The translations under genes and the position numbers were made by a program. Shown one piece after another: positions 42,240 through 57,685 of a stretch of DNA of 64,000 nucleotides (positions within the stretch are counted from its first letter, which is position 1; each line of letters opens with the position of its first letter). This stretch comes from Brachybacterium faecium DSM 4810. GTDB taxonomy: Bacteria; Actinomycetota; Actinomycetes; Actinomycetales; Dermabacteraceae. The notes under the pieces are model-generated. The model ran no database searches. It was not told the DNA's origin and worked only from the letters and a program-made list of their open reading frames with translations. The stretch is taken from contig CP001643.1 in NCBI GenBank assembly GCA_000023405.1, positions 992,001-1,056,000 on the forward strand, given 5' to 3'.

Positions 42240-43058
42240 GTGTCCACCGCCCGCGATCTCCTCGCCCTCATCCTGCTGCTGGGCGCCACCGTGCTCGGCG
42301 CGCTCTGGCTCCCAGCCACATGGCTGCACGACAACGTGGTCGAGCGGGACGGCTTCCTGGCCGTCACCGTCCCCCTCGCCGACGACCCGCAGTTCCAGCG
42401 CACCGTGAGCGACAGCGCGGTCGCGGAGATCATGGGGGACGGCCGCATCCCCGGATGGCTCGAAGAGCGCGTGACCCCGCTCGCGGAGGAGCAGGCCGAG
42501 AACCTCACCGGGACCGAGGTCTACGGGACGCTCTGGGAGGCGACCATGGGCGAGCTGCACCACGCGCTGTTCACCCCGGGCGCCTCGGCGCTGGACGTCG
42601 ACCTGGTCCCGGTGATCGACACGATCCTCACCCCGGTCGAGAAGCATCTCCCGATCGACATCCCCCGCCCCGAGAGCGCCGCGGTCACGCTGGCCACCAT
42701 CCCCGACGTGCCGCTGCTGCCCGCGCTCTCCGCCCTCACCCCCTGGGCGCACTGGGCCGGCCCCGCCGCCCTCGTGCTGCTGGCGGCGGCGCTGCTCGTC
42801 GCCGGGCACCGCCGCACGATGCTCGCCCTGGCCGGTCTCGGCGGCATCGCGGCCGGCGCCGCCGTGTGGTGGCTCGCGGCCGGCATCGAGCGTCTCGTGC
42901 CCGACCGGGTCGACCAGGCGGCATTCCTGGGCCCGATCGTCCAGGTCTTCGAGGACCGCTTCCAGACGGCGCTCGTCCCGCAGGGCGTGATCCTGCTGGG
43001 CGCGGGTGCGCTGGTGATGTCCCTCGGCCTGGTGCTCATGGGGCTGCACCGGCGCTGA
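42240..43058 (+). CDS. Membrane protein of unknown function
   Basis: A 272-residue protein. One N-terminal helix (about 7-27) anchors an extracytoplasmic domain of about 140 residues (QFQRTVSDSAVAEIMGDGRIPGW), followed by three C-terminal helices (about 170-188, 194-213 and 248-268). A similar layout occurs in actinobacterial membrane proteins of unknown role. No catalytic motif is visible. Confidence 0.7.
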   Translation: MSTARDLLALILLLGATVLGALWLPATWLHDNVVERDGFLAVTVPLADDPQFQRTVSDSAVAEIMGDGRIPGWLEERVTPLAEEQAENLTGTEVYGTLWEATMGELHHALFTPGASALDVDLVPVIDTILTPVEKHLPIDIPRPESAAVTLATIPDVPLLPALSALTPWAHWAGPAALVLLAAALLVAGHRRTMLALAGLGGIAAGAAVWWLAAGIERLVPDRVDQAAFLGPIVQVFEDRFQTALVPQGVILLGAGALVMSLGLVLMGLHRR

Positions 43059-43093
43059 GGGTCAGCGATGCGCCGAGGGGCACCGGGGGAGCG

Positions 43094-43915
43094 TCAGAGC
43101 AGGCCCAGGCGCTCGAAGGCGGTGACGATGCCGTGCTCGCCAGGTCCCGGGACGCTCACGCCGCCGGCCGCCTCCAGCACCTCGGCCGAGGCGCCGTCGA
43201 TCGCGATCGCGGTGCCGGCGGCCCGCAGCATCCCCAGATCGTTCATGCCATCGCCGATCCCGACCGTCGCCTCGATACCGAGCCCCAGATGCTCGGCGAC
43301 CAGACGCATCCCGTCGGCCTTGTCGATCGAGGTCAGGTGCAGCTCCCCGGAGCTCTCGTCGGCGCTGATCGAGTTCGGCAGCGCTCCCACCTCGGGCCCG
43401 ATCTCGGCGGCGAGGTCCTCGACCCGGCGCGGGGAGCCCCACAGCGAGATCTTGGCGAAGGAGCAGGAGGCCGGGTCCTCCGGCAGGACGATCGCGTCCA
43501 GCAGATCCTGCAGCCCGCGGCCCACCCCGTCGGCCGGTGCCGGGGGACGCACCCGGTTGCGCATCTCGCGGGCGGAGCGCGGGGTGCACAGAAGCGCCTC
43601 CGGGGTCTCCAGCACGAAGGGGACGTCGTGTCGCAGAAGCACCTCGACCGCGCGCCGCCCCAGCTGCTCGGGGAAGCGCTGATCCGTCAGCTGCCGGTCC
43701 CCGACGCGCACCCAGGCGCCGGCGGAGGCGACCACCCCGTCGAACAGCTCCGCCACCTCGGGGGCGACGATGGAGATGCTCCGCCCGGTGGACAGCAGGA
43801 TCGTGTGGCCGTTGGCACGCGCCTGCCGCACCGCCTCGGCGTGGGCCAGGGGAGCGACGCCATGAAGGGCGAACGTCCCGTCGAAATCGATGAACACGCA
43901 GCGGCGCTCTGCCAC
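43094..43915 (-). CDS. HAD-IIB (Cof-type) phosphatase
   Basis: A 273-residue HAD phosphatase with a C2 cap. Motif I is CVFIDFDGTFALHG, motif II is LLSTGRSI, motif III is the Lys in TSIDKADGMRLVAEHLG and motif IV is TVGIGDGMNDLGMLRAAG. Probably acts on sugar phosphates or flavin phosphates; the substrate is not predictable. GTG 43915 has GAAGGAG upstream. Converges with the membrane protein gene. Confidence 0.9.
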   Translation of the reverse strand: MAERRCVFIDFDGTFALHGVAPLAHAEAVRQARANGHTILLSTGRSISIVAPEVAELFDGVVASAGAWVRVGDRQLTDQRFPEQLGRRAVEVLLRHDVPFVLETPEALLCTPRSAREMRNRVRPPAPADGVGRGLQDLLDAIVLPEDPASCSFAKISLWGSPRRVEDLAAEIGPEVGALPNSISADESSGELHLTSIDKADGMRLVAEHLGLGIEATVGIGDGMNDLGMLRAAGTAIAIDGASAEVLEAAGGVSVPGPGEHGIVTAFERLGLL

Positions 43916-43994
43916 GGATGCTCCTTCACGGGGAGGATGGGCGGGGGATGCCCCCAGCCTAAGCGAGCCGCGCAGGTCGCGAGCGCGCGCGGAC

Positions 43995-44828
43995 TCAGCG
44001 CCGACGATGCAGGCTGGCCACCACCGCGATGGTGACCGTCCCCGTCAGGATCTCCCCGAGGGCCGCGGGCTCCACATGCCGTGCGCTCGGCGTCATCGCC
44101 ACCAGGTCCCTCGCCGCCGCTGCGCTCAGCTCGAGCGGGAAGGTCACCTCGTGCACCTCCTCGGTGGTGAACAGCGGATCCAGCGCCGCGCGGAGGCGGT
44201 CCTCCTTGCGCGGATCCACGCCCACCATCCCCGGCACGGCGGTGCGCAGCTCGGCGAGATGCTCTGCGGCCGGGCGCACCACCAGCAGGTGCCCGCCCGG
44301 AGCCAGCACCCGCGCGAACTCGGCGGCGTGGCGCGGCGCGAACACGTCGAGCACCAGATCGACCGCGCCGTCCTGCAGCGGGAAGCGGGAGAACACGTCC
44401 CATGACGCCGCCGCGGCACGCTCGTGCGCCCGCGCGGCGAAGCGCAGCGCCCGCACCGAGGTGTCGACCACGAGGCCCTGCGCGCCGCTCAGGGCATCCA
44501 GCAGCCCGGCCAGGTAGTACCCGGTGCCGCCGCCGATGTCGAGGATCCTGCCGGGACGCGGCGGGGCGAGCTCGCGCAGCGCCTCCCGCAGCGGTGCATA
44601 CGCGCCGGTGGCCAGGAAGTCGTGGCGCGCCCGCGCCATCGCATCATCGTCCCCGCTCGTGGCCGGAGCCCCCGAGAGCAGGGACACGTACCCGGCGCGC
44701 GCGAGGTCGAAGCTGTGGCGATCGGGGCAGCGCAGCGTGCGGCCCGTGCTCTCGAGCGGCTGTTCGCACAGCGGGCAGCGCAGCGCGTCGAGCCAGGAGG
44801 CGAGGGCGGCGGGGAGCGGGCGGGTCAC
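43995..44828 (-). CDS. rlmA: RlmA-like 23S rRNA (guanine-N1)-methyltransferase
   Basis: A 277-residue SAM-dependent methyltransferase with an N-terminal zinc finger: LRCPLCEQPL and LRCPDRHSFDLARAGYV supply three Cys and one His. The SAM motif I is ILDIGGGTGYYLAGLLDAL. DVFAPRHAAEFARVLAPGGHLLVV and the EEVHEVTFPLEL region fit RlmA(I)/(II). RlmA(II) enzymes (TlrB) modify G748 and can affect macrolide sensitivity; which guanine is used here cannot be read from sequence. TACCCT lies 7 nt before GTG 44828. Confidence 0.88.
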   Translation of the reverse strand: MTRPLPAALASWLDALRCPLCEQPLESTGRTLRCPDRHSFDLARAGYVSLLSGAPATSGDDDAMARARHDFLATGAYAPLREALRELAPPRPGRILDIGGGTGYYLAGLLDALSGAQGLVVDTSVRALRFAARAHERAAAASWDVFSRFPLQDGAVDLVLDVFAPRHAAEFARVLAPGGHLLVVRPAAEHLAELRTAVPGMVGVDPRKEDRLRAALDPLFTTEEVHEVTFPLELSAAAARDLVAMTPSARHVEPAALGEILTGTVTIAVVASLHRRR

Positions 44829-44835
44829 GCCTGCC

Positions 44836-44841
44836 AGGGTA
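44836..44841 (-). promoter_or_regulatory. -10 element of rlmA-like gene (leaderless)
   Basis: Minus-strand TACCCT, 7 nt, then GTG 44828. Confidence 0.5.
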
Positions 44842-44850
44842 CGCGGGCTC

Positions 44851-47225
<2,375 letters not shown>

Positions 47226-47342
47226 CGGCGGGGCTCCTCGGGCGCGTCGGGGCGCGGACCGTCCCGCGCCGGTCACATTCTGCCACCGTCCCGCGGGGAT
47301 CCGGCCAGACCCTGGGTCCGACCAGCCCCGGCGGGGTCCGAC

Positions 47343-47348
47343 TAGCCT
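47343..47348 (+). promoter_or_regulatory. -10 element of mtr (leaderless)
   Basis: TAGCCT, 6 nt, then GTG 47355. Confidence 0.5.
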
Positions 47349-47354
47349 GGGGCG

Positions 47355-48782
47355 GTGAACGCTCCGACTCATTACGACATCGCCCTGATCGGCTCCGGCT
47401 CCGCGAACTCGTTCCCGGGCCCGGAGTTCGCCGACCGCCGCATCGTGCAGATCGACCGCGGCGTCGGCCCCGACCGCGTCTTCGGCGGCACCTGCCTGAA
47501 CCTCGGGTGCATCCCCACGAAGATGTTCGTGCACACCGCCGATCTCGCCCACGCCACCACCGACGCCGCCCGCTTCGGTCTCACCGAGCAGCTGCAGGAC
47601 GTGGACTGGCCGGCGATCCGCGACCGCATCTTCGGGCGCATCGACCCGATCACCGCCGGCGGCGAGGAGTACCGCCGGGACCACGAGGACAACGCGAATC
47701 TCACCCTGCTGCGCGGCACCGCCCGCTTCATCGGGGACAGGACGCTCCACGTCATCGGCGAGGACGGCGGCGAGCAGACGGTCACCGCCGACACCGTCGT
47801 GCTCGGCGCCGGCTCCCGCCCCGCGCTCCCGCCCGTCGACGGCCTGGCCGAGGCGGCGCCGCACACCTCCGACACGATCATGCGGATCGAGCGCCTGCCG
47901 GCCTCCCTCGCGATCCTCGGCTCGGGCGTGATCGCGGTCGAGATGGCGCACATCTTCGCCTCCCTCGGGGTGGAGGTCACCCTCGTCGCCCGCTCGCAGC
48001 AGGTGCTGCGCGACGCCGACGCGGACATCTCCGCCCGCCTCACCGAGCTGCTGGGACAGCGGCTGCGGCTCGAGAAGGGGCTGTCCACCACCTCGGTGCG
48101 CCGCACCGGGGCGGGTGTCGAGCTGCGCGGCGTGCAGGACGGCGCCGAGGTGCTGATCGAGGCGGAGGAGCTGCTGGTCGCCACCGGACGCCGCCCCAAC
48201 TCCGACCTGCTCGACGTCGCCGCGGCCGGGATCGACACCGCCGAGGACGGGCGCGTGCGGGTGGACGCGCACCAGCGGGTGCTCGGCGGGGGCCGGGTGC
48301 TCGAGGGGCTGTGGGCCTTCGGCGACCTGTCCAGCGCGCACCAGCTCAAGCACGTCGCCAACCATGAGCAGCGCATCGTGCGCCACAACATCCTGCACCC
48401 CGGGCAGCTGCGACGCTCGGACACGATGCCGGTGCCCAGCGGGGTCTTCACCCATCCGCAGGTCGCCTGGGTGGGGATGGACGAGGAGACCGCGCGGGCC
48501 GGCGGGCGCGGCGTGAAGGTGGCGGTGCAGGAGTACGCCTCGATCGCCTACGGCTGGGCGCTCGAGGACAGCACCGGCTTCGCGAAGATCATCGCGGATG
48601 CCGAGACCACCGAGATCCTCGGTGCGCACCTCATCGGCCCCGAGGCGACCACCCTCGTGCAGCTGCTGATCCAGGCGATGAGCACCGGGCAGACGGCCCG
48701 TGACATCGCCGCCACCCAGTACTGGATCCACCCGGCGATGCCCGAGCTCATCGAGAACGCGCTGCTGCAGCTGGTGCCCTGA
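47355..48782 (+). CDS. mtr: Mycothione reductase
   Basis: A 475-residue NADPH- and FAD-dependent disulfide reductase that recycles mycothione to mycothiol, the main thiol of actinobacteria. The FAD motif is ALIGSGSANSFPG (a mycothione-reductase variant of GxGxxG), the redox-active disulfide is FGGTCLNLGCIPTKMFVH, the NAD motif is ILGSGVIAVEMAHIFASLG and the C-terminal catalytic pair is YWIHPAMPELIENAL. LATGRRPN-like ATGRRPNSDLL is present. Confidence 0.95.
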   Translation: MNAPTHYDIALIGSGSANSFPGPEFADRRIVQIDRGVGPDRVFGGTCLNLGCIPTKMFVHTADLAHATTDAARFGLTEQLQDVDWPAIRDRIFGRIDPITAGGEEYRRDHEDNANLTLLRGTARFIGDRTLHVIGEDGGEQTVTADTVVLGAGSRPALPPVDGLAEAAPHTSDTIMRIERLPASLAILGSGVIAVEMAHIFASLGVEVTLVARSQQVLRDADADISARLTELLGQRLRLEKGLSTTSVRRTGAGVELRGVQDGAEVLIEAEELLVATGRRPNSDLLDVAAAGIDTAEDGRVRVDAHQRVLGGGRVLEGLWAFGDLSSAHQLKHVANHEQRIVRHNILHPGQLRRSDTMPVPSGVFTHPQVAWVGMDEETARAGGRGVKVAVQEYASIAYGWALEDSTGFAKIIADAETTEILGAHLIGPEATTLVQLLIQAMSTGQTARDIAATQYWIHPAMPELIENALLQLVP

Positions 48783-48851
48783 CCATCCGCAGCGGCGACT
48801 GCGCACAGCGGCCGTCCGCGGCGGCTGTCGTGGTCCGCGCCCCGGCATGCG

Positions 48852-48885
48852 GCGGCCCCGCCCACGCGAGGGTGGACGGGGCCGC
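48852..48885. terminator. Bidirectional terminator between mtr and LCP gene
   Basis: A 14-bp stem, 48852-48865 with 48872-48885, one mismatch, 6-nt loop, between convergent genes. Confidence 0.65.
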
Positions 48886-48903
48886 GGCGATAGCGGGAGG
48901 TGC

Positions 48904-52834
<3,931 letters not shown>

Positions 52835-52870
52835 ACCGGGACAGAGCGGGGGTGCGGCTCCCGCGGCCGG

Positions 52871-52876
52871 TAAGCT
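52871..52876 (+). promoter_or_regulatory. -10 element of galE (leaderless)
   Basis: TAAGCT, 6 nt, then ATG 52883. Confidence 0.5.
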
Positions 52877-52882
52877 GATCCC

Positions 52883-53881
<999 letters not shown>

Positions 53882-54029
53882 CCCGAGCCCGGTGCCCGCA
53901 CCGGGGCCGGTGCACGCCGCCGAGGCCGGGTGCACGCCGCCGGGGGGCCCGTACCGGGGCCGGGTGCACGCCGCCGGGCGGGTGCCCGCACCGAGGCCGG
54001 GTGCACGCCGCCGAGGCCGTTGCATGCAG
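53882..54029. repeat. Minisatellite-like repeats after galE
   Basis: Four exact copies of TGCACGCCGCCG at 53911, 53931, 53965 and 54002 sit in longer imperfect units (GAGGCCGGG before each) with irregular spacing of 20, 34 and 37 bp. No gene is supported in this 331-base convergent interval. Confidence 0.7.
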
Positions 54030-54085
54030 TGGCGCTCAGCCAGCACATGACCCCGTAGACGGGGACGTGTGCTGGCTGAGCGCCA
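54030..54085. repeat. Long inverted repeat between galE and ilvA
   Basis: 18-bp perfect outer stem (54030-54047 with 54068-54085), a 3x3 internal loop, then a 6-bp inner stem (54051-54056 with 54059-54064). Lies between convergent genes with no U-tract. Third member of the long-hairpin class. Confidence 0.75.
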
Positions 54086-54212
54086 GTGGTTGCACTCCGC
54101 CACGCATGGCCCTGCCCGTGCCCGTGCCCCTGCCCGGCCGCGGTGGGACGGGTCAGGACAGCCCGGCGGGGCCGGCCGCGGTGGGACGGGCCCGACCCCG
54201 GCGGGGCCGGTC

Positions 54213-55526
54213 TCAGGTGAGGTAGCGGTAGATCGGGTTCTCGGGATCGACCCGCTCGATCTCCATGTTCGAGGCGGCCATGCGCGCCATCAGCGGTTCG
54301 AGGTCCTCGCGGTCGCCGATCTCGAGCCCCACCAGGGCGGGGCCCTCCTCGCGGTTGTTGCGCTTGATGTAGTCGAACAGCACGATGTCGTCGTTCGGCC
54401 CCAGCACCCGGTCCAGGAAGCGGCGCAGCGCCCCCGGCTCCTGGGGGAAGGTCACCAGGAAGTAGTGCTTGAGCCCCTCGTGCACGAGGGACCGCTCCAC
54501 GATCTCGTTGTACCGCGAGACGTCGTTGTTGCCTCCGGAGACCACCACGACGATGTCCCCGGTCTCCTCCTCGGGATCCGGGGCGTCGGCGCCCGCACGG
54601 CCCAGGTGCTCGATCGTCCCGGCGGCCACGGCGGTCGCCGCGAGCGCGCCCGCGGGCTCCGCGATGATGCCCTCGACCTGGTAGAGGTCGAGCATCTGGG
54701 TGCACACGGCACCCTCGTCCACGGCGACGAGCTCGGGCGCGATCGCCTTCACCATCCGCAGCGGAGCGGCCCCGACACGGCGCACCGCGGCACCGTCGAC
54801 GAAGCGATCCATCTCGTGGAGCGTGACCGGGCGCCCGGCCCGCACCGCGGCGGACATCGAGACCGCGCCCGCGGGCTCCACGCCGATGATCCGGGTCGCC
54901 GGGCTGCGCTCCCGCAGCCACGCCCCGCAGCCGCCGAGCAGCCCGCCGCCGCCCACCGGCACCACCATCGTGCCCAGCTCCCGGCCGTGCTCGCTGCGCA
55001 GCTGCTCCGCCGCCTCGAGCGCCACGGTGCCCTGCCCGGCCATGATCACCGGATGGTCGAAGGGCGGCACCTGCGTGGCACCGGTGCGGTCGGCATCGTC
55101 GGCCGCGGCCTCAGCGGCGTCGTCGAAGGTGTCGCCGATCAGCACCAGCTCGACCAGGTCCCCGCCGATCGCGGTGATCCGCTCGCGCTTCTGCCGGGGC
55201 GTGGTGCCGGGCACATAGATGCGCCCCTGGATGCCGAGGGTGCGGCAGGCCTGGGCGACGCCCTGGGCATGGTTGCCGGCGCTCGCCGCCACCACGCCCG
55301 CCTCCCGCGCCGCCTGCGACAGGGAGTCGAGGAAGAGATGCGCCCCGCGGAGCTTGTAGGAGCGCACCGACTGCAGATCCTCGCGCTTGAGCCACACCGG
55401 GGCGCCGGCCAGCTCGCTGAGGCGCTCGCTGTGCTGGAGCGGGGTGCGCCGCAGCACCGGGGCGAGCCGCTCGGCCGCTGCCTCGACCTCCGGGGCGCGC
55501 ACCGGCAGTTCCATGGCATCCGTCAT
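54213..55526 (-). CDS. ilvA: Threonine ammonia-lyase (threonine dehydratase)
   Basis: A 437-residue PLP enzyme that deaminates threonine to 2-oxobutyrate for isoleucine synthesis. The PLP lysine is in [29 protein letters not shown] follows, and the phosphate-binding Gly loop is [11 protein letters not shown]. The C-terminal 85 residues ([19 protein letters not shown]) are a single ACT-like regulatory domain, the actinobacterial/Bacillus short arrangement. ATG 55526 overlaps the ispF stop by 4 nt, so it is the last gene of PTS IIB-ispF-ilvA. Confidence 0.95.
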   Translation of the reverse strand: MTDAMELPVRAPEVEAAAERLAPVLRRTPLQHSERLSELAGAPVWLKREDLQSVRSYKLRGAHLFLDSLSQAAREAGVVAASAGNHAQGVAQACRTLGIQGRIYVPGTTPRQKRERITAIGGDLVELVLIGDTFDDAAEAAADDADRTGATQVPPFDHPVIMAGQGTVALEAAEQLRSEHGRELGTMVVPVGGGGLLGGCGAWLRERSPATRIIGVEPAGAVSMSAAVRAGRPVTLHEMDRFVDGAAVRRVGAAPLRMVKAIAPELVAVDEGAVCTQMLDLYQVEGIIAEPAGALAATAVAAGTIEHLGRAGADAPDPEEETGDIVVVVSGGNNDVSRYNEIVERSLVHEGLKHYFLVTFPQEPGALRRFLDRVLGPNDDIVLFDYIKRNNREEGPALVGLEIGDREDLEPLMARMAASNMEIERVDPENPIYRYLT

Positions 55527-56038
55527 GCAGTTCCCTCCTTCGCGGCGACGACCAGCGCCGTCGCCATCGCTGCCACACCCTCGCCGCGGCCGGTCAGCCC
55601 CAGCGCATCGGTCGTGCTGCCCGAGACGGTCACCGGGGCGCCGGCCGCCTCGCTCATCGCGGCGCAGGCCTCCTCGCGGCGGCTCGAGAGCCGGGGCCGG
55701 TTGCCGATCACCTGGACCGCGATGTTGCCGATCTCGAAACCTGCCTCCCGCACCCGACGCGCGGCCTCCGCGAGCAGACGTGCCCCGGAGGCACCGGCCC
55801 ATTCGGGGCGGTCCACCCCGAAATGGGAGCCCAGGTCCCCGATCCCGGCGGCGGAGAACAGCGCGTCGCACGCGGCATGGCAGGCGACGTCGGCATCCGA
55901 ATGCCCGGCCAGTCCCGGCTCGCCCGGCCACAGCAGGCCCGCCACCCACAGCTCGCGGTCGGTCCCGGCCGGGGCCACGGCGTGGACGTCCACACCGATG
56001 CCCACCCGGGGCAGCGGTGCATCGAGCGGTGAGGTCAT
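55523..56038 (-). CDS. ispF: 2-C-methyl-D-erythritol 2,4-cyclodiphosphate synthase
   Basis: A 171-residue trimeric zinc enzyme of the MEP isoprenoid pathway that cyclises CDP-ME-2-phosphate. [11 protein letters not shown] supplies the Asp-x-His metal ligands, [18 protein letters not shown] the second conserved block, and [10 protein letters not shown] and [15 protein letters not shown] the rest of the site. It overlaps the PTS IIB gene by 1 nt and ilvA by 4 nt. The partner ispD lies 450 bp away on the opposite strand instead of fused or adjacent. Confidence 0.95.
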   Translation of the reverse strand: MTSPLDAPLPRVGIGVDVHAVAPAGTDRELWVAGLLWPGEPGLAGHSDADVACHAACDALFSAAGIGDLGSHFGVDRPEWAGASGARLLAEAARRVREAGFEIGNIAVQVIGNRPRLSSRREEACAAMSEAAGAPVTVSGSTTDALGLTGRGEGVAAMATALVVAAKEGTA

Positions 56039-56346
56039 CAGCGCTCGTCCCCGGCGCGGGAGTCGTCGATCCGCTGCAGGAGGCGGTCGATGTCGTCATA
56101 GGTGACCTGGGGGTTGGTGCCCAGCAGCAGCGGCATCCCCGAGATCTGCGGGATGCCGAGCGCGCCGGGCAGGTCCACGGTGCTGATCACCAGATCCGCA
56201 CGGAAATCGGCGGAGAGCAGATCCATGACGGTGGCCTGCACGACGTGCGCCTCGCGGCCCCGGGAGTCGAGATGGTCCCGCACCTGCTCCGCGATCAGCG
56301 CGGATGTGGCGATCCCGGCGCCGCACACGATGGCGATGGTGAGCAT
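56038..56346 (-). CDS. Orphan PTS EIIB component, galactitol/lactose type
   Basis: A 102-residue cytoplasmic phosphocarrier domain. [20 protein letters not shown] has the phosphorylatable Cys (Cys9) and the GIATS loop of the GatB-like family. No EIIA or EIIC gene lies nearby. ATG 56346 has AGGAG upstream. It is the first gene of an overlapping operon with ispF and ilvA, an odd context for a sugar transporter subunit; it may have a regulatory role or serve a PTS encoded elsewhere. Confidence 0.82.
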   Translation of the reverse strand: MLTIAIVCGAGIATSALIAEQVRDHLDSRGREAHVVQATVMDLLSADFRADLVISTVDLPGALGIPQISGMPLLLGTNPQVTYDDIDRLLQRIDDSRAGDER

Positions 56347-56477
56347 TCGTTCTCCTGGTTCGTGAGGCGGCTGGCTGTCGACCCCGCGCGCCCGCGCCGA
56401 AGCGCAGGGCGAGGAAGGGGCGAGGATCGATTCTGTCACGTCCTGACTGGGCGATCCACGAGAGCCCGGGGGACGTC

Positions 56478-56483
56478 TACGAT
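56478..56483 (+). promoter_or_regulatory. -10 element of ispD (leaderless)
   Basis: TACGAT, 7 nt, then GTG 56491. Confidence 0.55.
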
Positions 56484-56490
56484 TGCCGGC

Positions 56491-57246
56491 GTGACCCAGC
56501 CCCGCCGCTCCCGCCCTCCCCGCCTGCACGGCCGGGCCGCCGGCGTCGTGCTCGCGGGAGGATCGGGCACCCGCGTGGGCGCCGGGATCAACAAGGCCTT
56601 CCTCTCCCTCGCGGGGCGCAGCATCGCCGCGTGGGGGCTGAACACCCTTGCCGCCGTCGAGGGCATCGGGCTGCTGGTGTTCGTGGTGCGGCCCGAGGAC
56701 CTCGAGCATGCACGCTTCGTGGATTCGCGGGAGACGGACTGGCCGCTCGAGATCATCACCGGCGGGGAGACGCGCCAGGAATCCGAGCTGTTCGCGCTGC
56801 GGCACCTGGCCGACCGCATCGACAGCGGTGCGGTGGACACGGTGCTCATCCATGACGCCGCCCGCCCGCTGGTCTCCCACGGCCTGGTCTCCGCGGTGCT
56901 GCACGCCGCGCGGGAGACCGGCGGCGCCGTGCCCGGCATCCCCGCCGACGACATCGCCGCGGCAGGCCCCGGGGACAGCCTCGCCGCCGGTCCCGACGGG
57001 CACCGCGGCGCGCTGGTGCGGGTGCAGACCCCGCAGGGCTTCCACGCCGCGACCATCCTCGACGCCTACGAGGCGGCGGCACGCGACGGCTTCGTGGGCA
57101 CCGACACCGCCTCCTGCGCCGAGGAGTACACCGATATCCCCGTCACCTGGGTGCGGGGCGAGGAGACCAACTTCAAGATCACCTACGCGCAGGACCTGCT
57201 CCTGGCCCAGGACGTGGTCAGCGCGCTAGGTTTGAGGTCCGGGTGA
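56491..57246 (+). CDS. ispD: 2-C-methyl-D-erythritol 4-phosphate cytidylyltransferase
   Basis: A 251-residue MEP-pathway enzyme. The CTP loop is AAGVVLAGGSGTRVGAGINKAF (a longer-than-usual AxGxGxRxG form), IHDAARPLVSHG is the conserved HDAARP block, and VRVQTPQGFHAATIL is the signature near the C-terminus. All the motifs for activity are present, in contrast to the degenerate homologue at 57686-58492. GTG 56491 is set by the -10 spacing. A zinc-ribbon gene follows 10 nt later. Confidence 0.92.
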   Translation: MTQPRRSRPPRLHGRAAGVVLAGGSGTRVGAGINKAFLSLAGRSIAAWGLNTLAAVEGIGLLVFVVRPEDLEHARFVDSRETDWPLEIITGGETRQESELFALRHLADRIDSGAVDTVLIHDAARPLVSHGLVSAVLHAARETGGAVPGIPADDIAAAGPGDSLAAGPDGHRGALVRVQTPQGFHAATILDAYEAAARDGFVGTDTASCAEEYTDIPVTWVRGEETNFKITYAQDLLLAQDVVSALGLRSG

Positions 57247-57256
57247 GGAGGAGACG

Positions 57257-57568
57257 ATGAGCGTCGAGGAGAGCTTCCTGCGCTGCACCGCCTGCGATCA
57301 GGAAGCGGAACACGTGGTGGTCTACGCGGGCCGTTTCGTGTCGCAGATCCAGTGCACGGGCTGCGGCGCCGTGACGCGGCTCGACGTCTCCGACGCCTAC
57401 CTGCCGGATCTGCGCCAGCGCATCTCCAGCAAGCCGCGGCGGCTCCTGCGGCGTCTGCGCCGGGATCCGGGAGAGCTGGCCACCAGCCTGCCGGTGCGCA
57501 CTCTGTCCAAGCCCGGCCGGATGGTCGCGGAGTTCCGGACGGTGTGGCGCAGCCGGCGCGGGCGCTGA
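57257..57568 (+). CDS. Small zinc-ribbon protein
   Basis: A 103-residue basic protein with a four-Cys ribbon, LRCTACDQEAEH and IQCTGCGAVTRLDV, then a basic Arg/Lys-rich helix (SSKPRRLLRRLRRD) and a C-terminus MVAEFRTVWRSRRGR. Zinc binding is likely; nucleic-acid contact is only inferred. ATG 57257 has GAGGAGGAG upstream. Probably co-transcribed with ispD. Confidence 0.75.
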   Translation: MSVEESFLRCTACDQEAEHVVVYAGRFVSQIQCTGCGAVTRLDVSDAYLPDLRQRISSKPRRLLRRLRRDPGELATSLPVRTLSKPGRMVAEFRTVWRSRRGR

Positions 57569-57594
57569 TCCCGGCGCTCGGACAGCGGGCGCGG

Positions 57595-57670
57595 GGCCGA
57601 CGGCCGGGTGCTGTGCACGGAGCCGACGGTCGGGCGCTGGGCCCGGGCCGACGGTCGGGCGCTGGGCCCG
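57595..57670. repeat. Tandem 25-bp repeat, three copies
   Basis: Units at 57595-57619, 57621-57645 and 57646-57670. The last two differ only at the first base (A/G); the first is more diverged. Lies in the convergent gap between the zinc-ribbon gene and the degenerate ispD homologue. Confidence 0.7.
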
Positions 57671-57685
57671 CCGGGGCCGTGCCGG

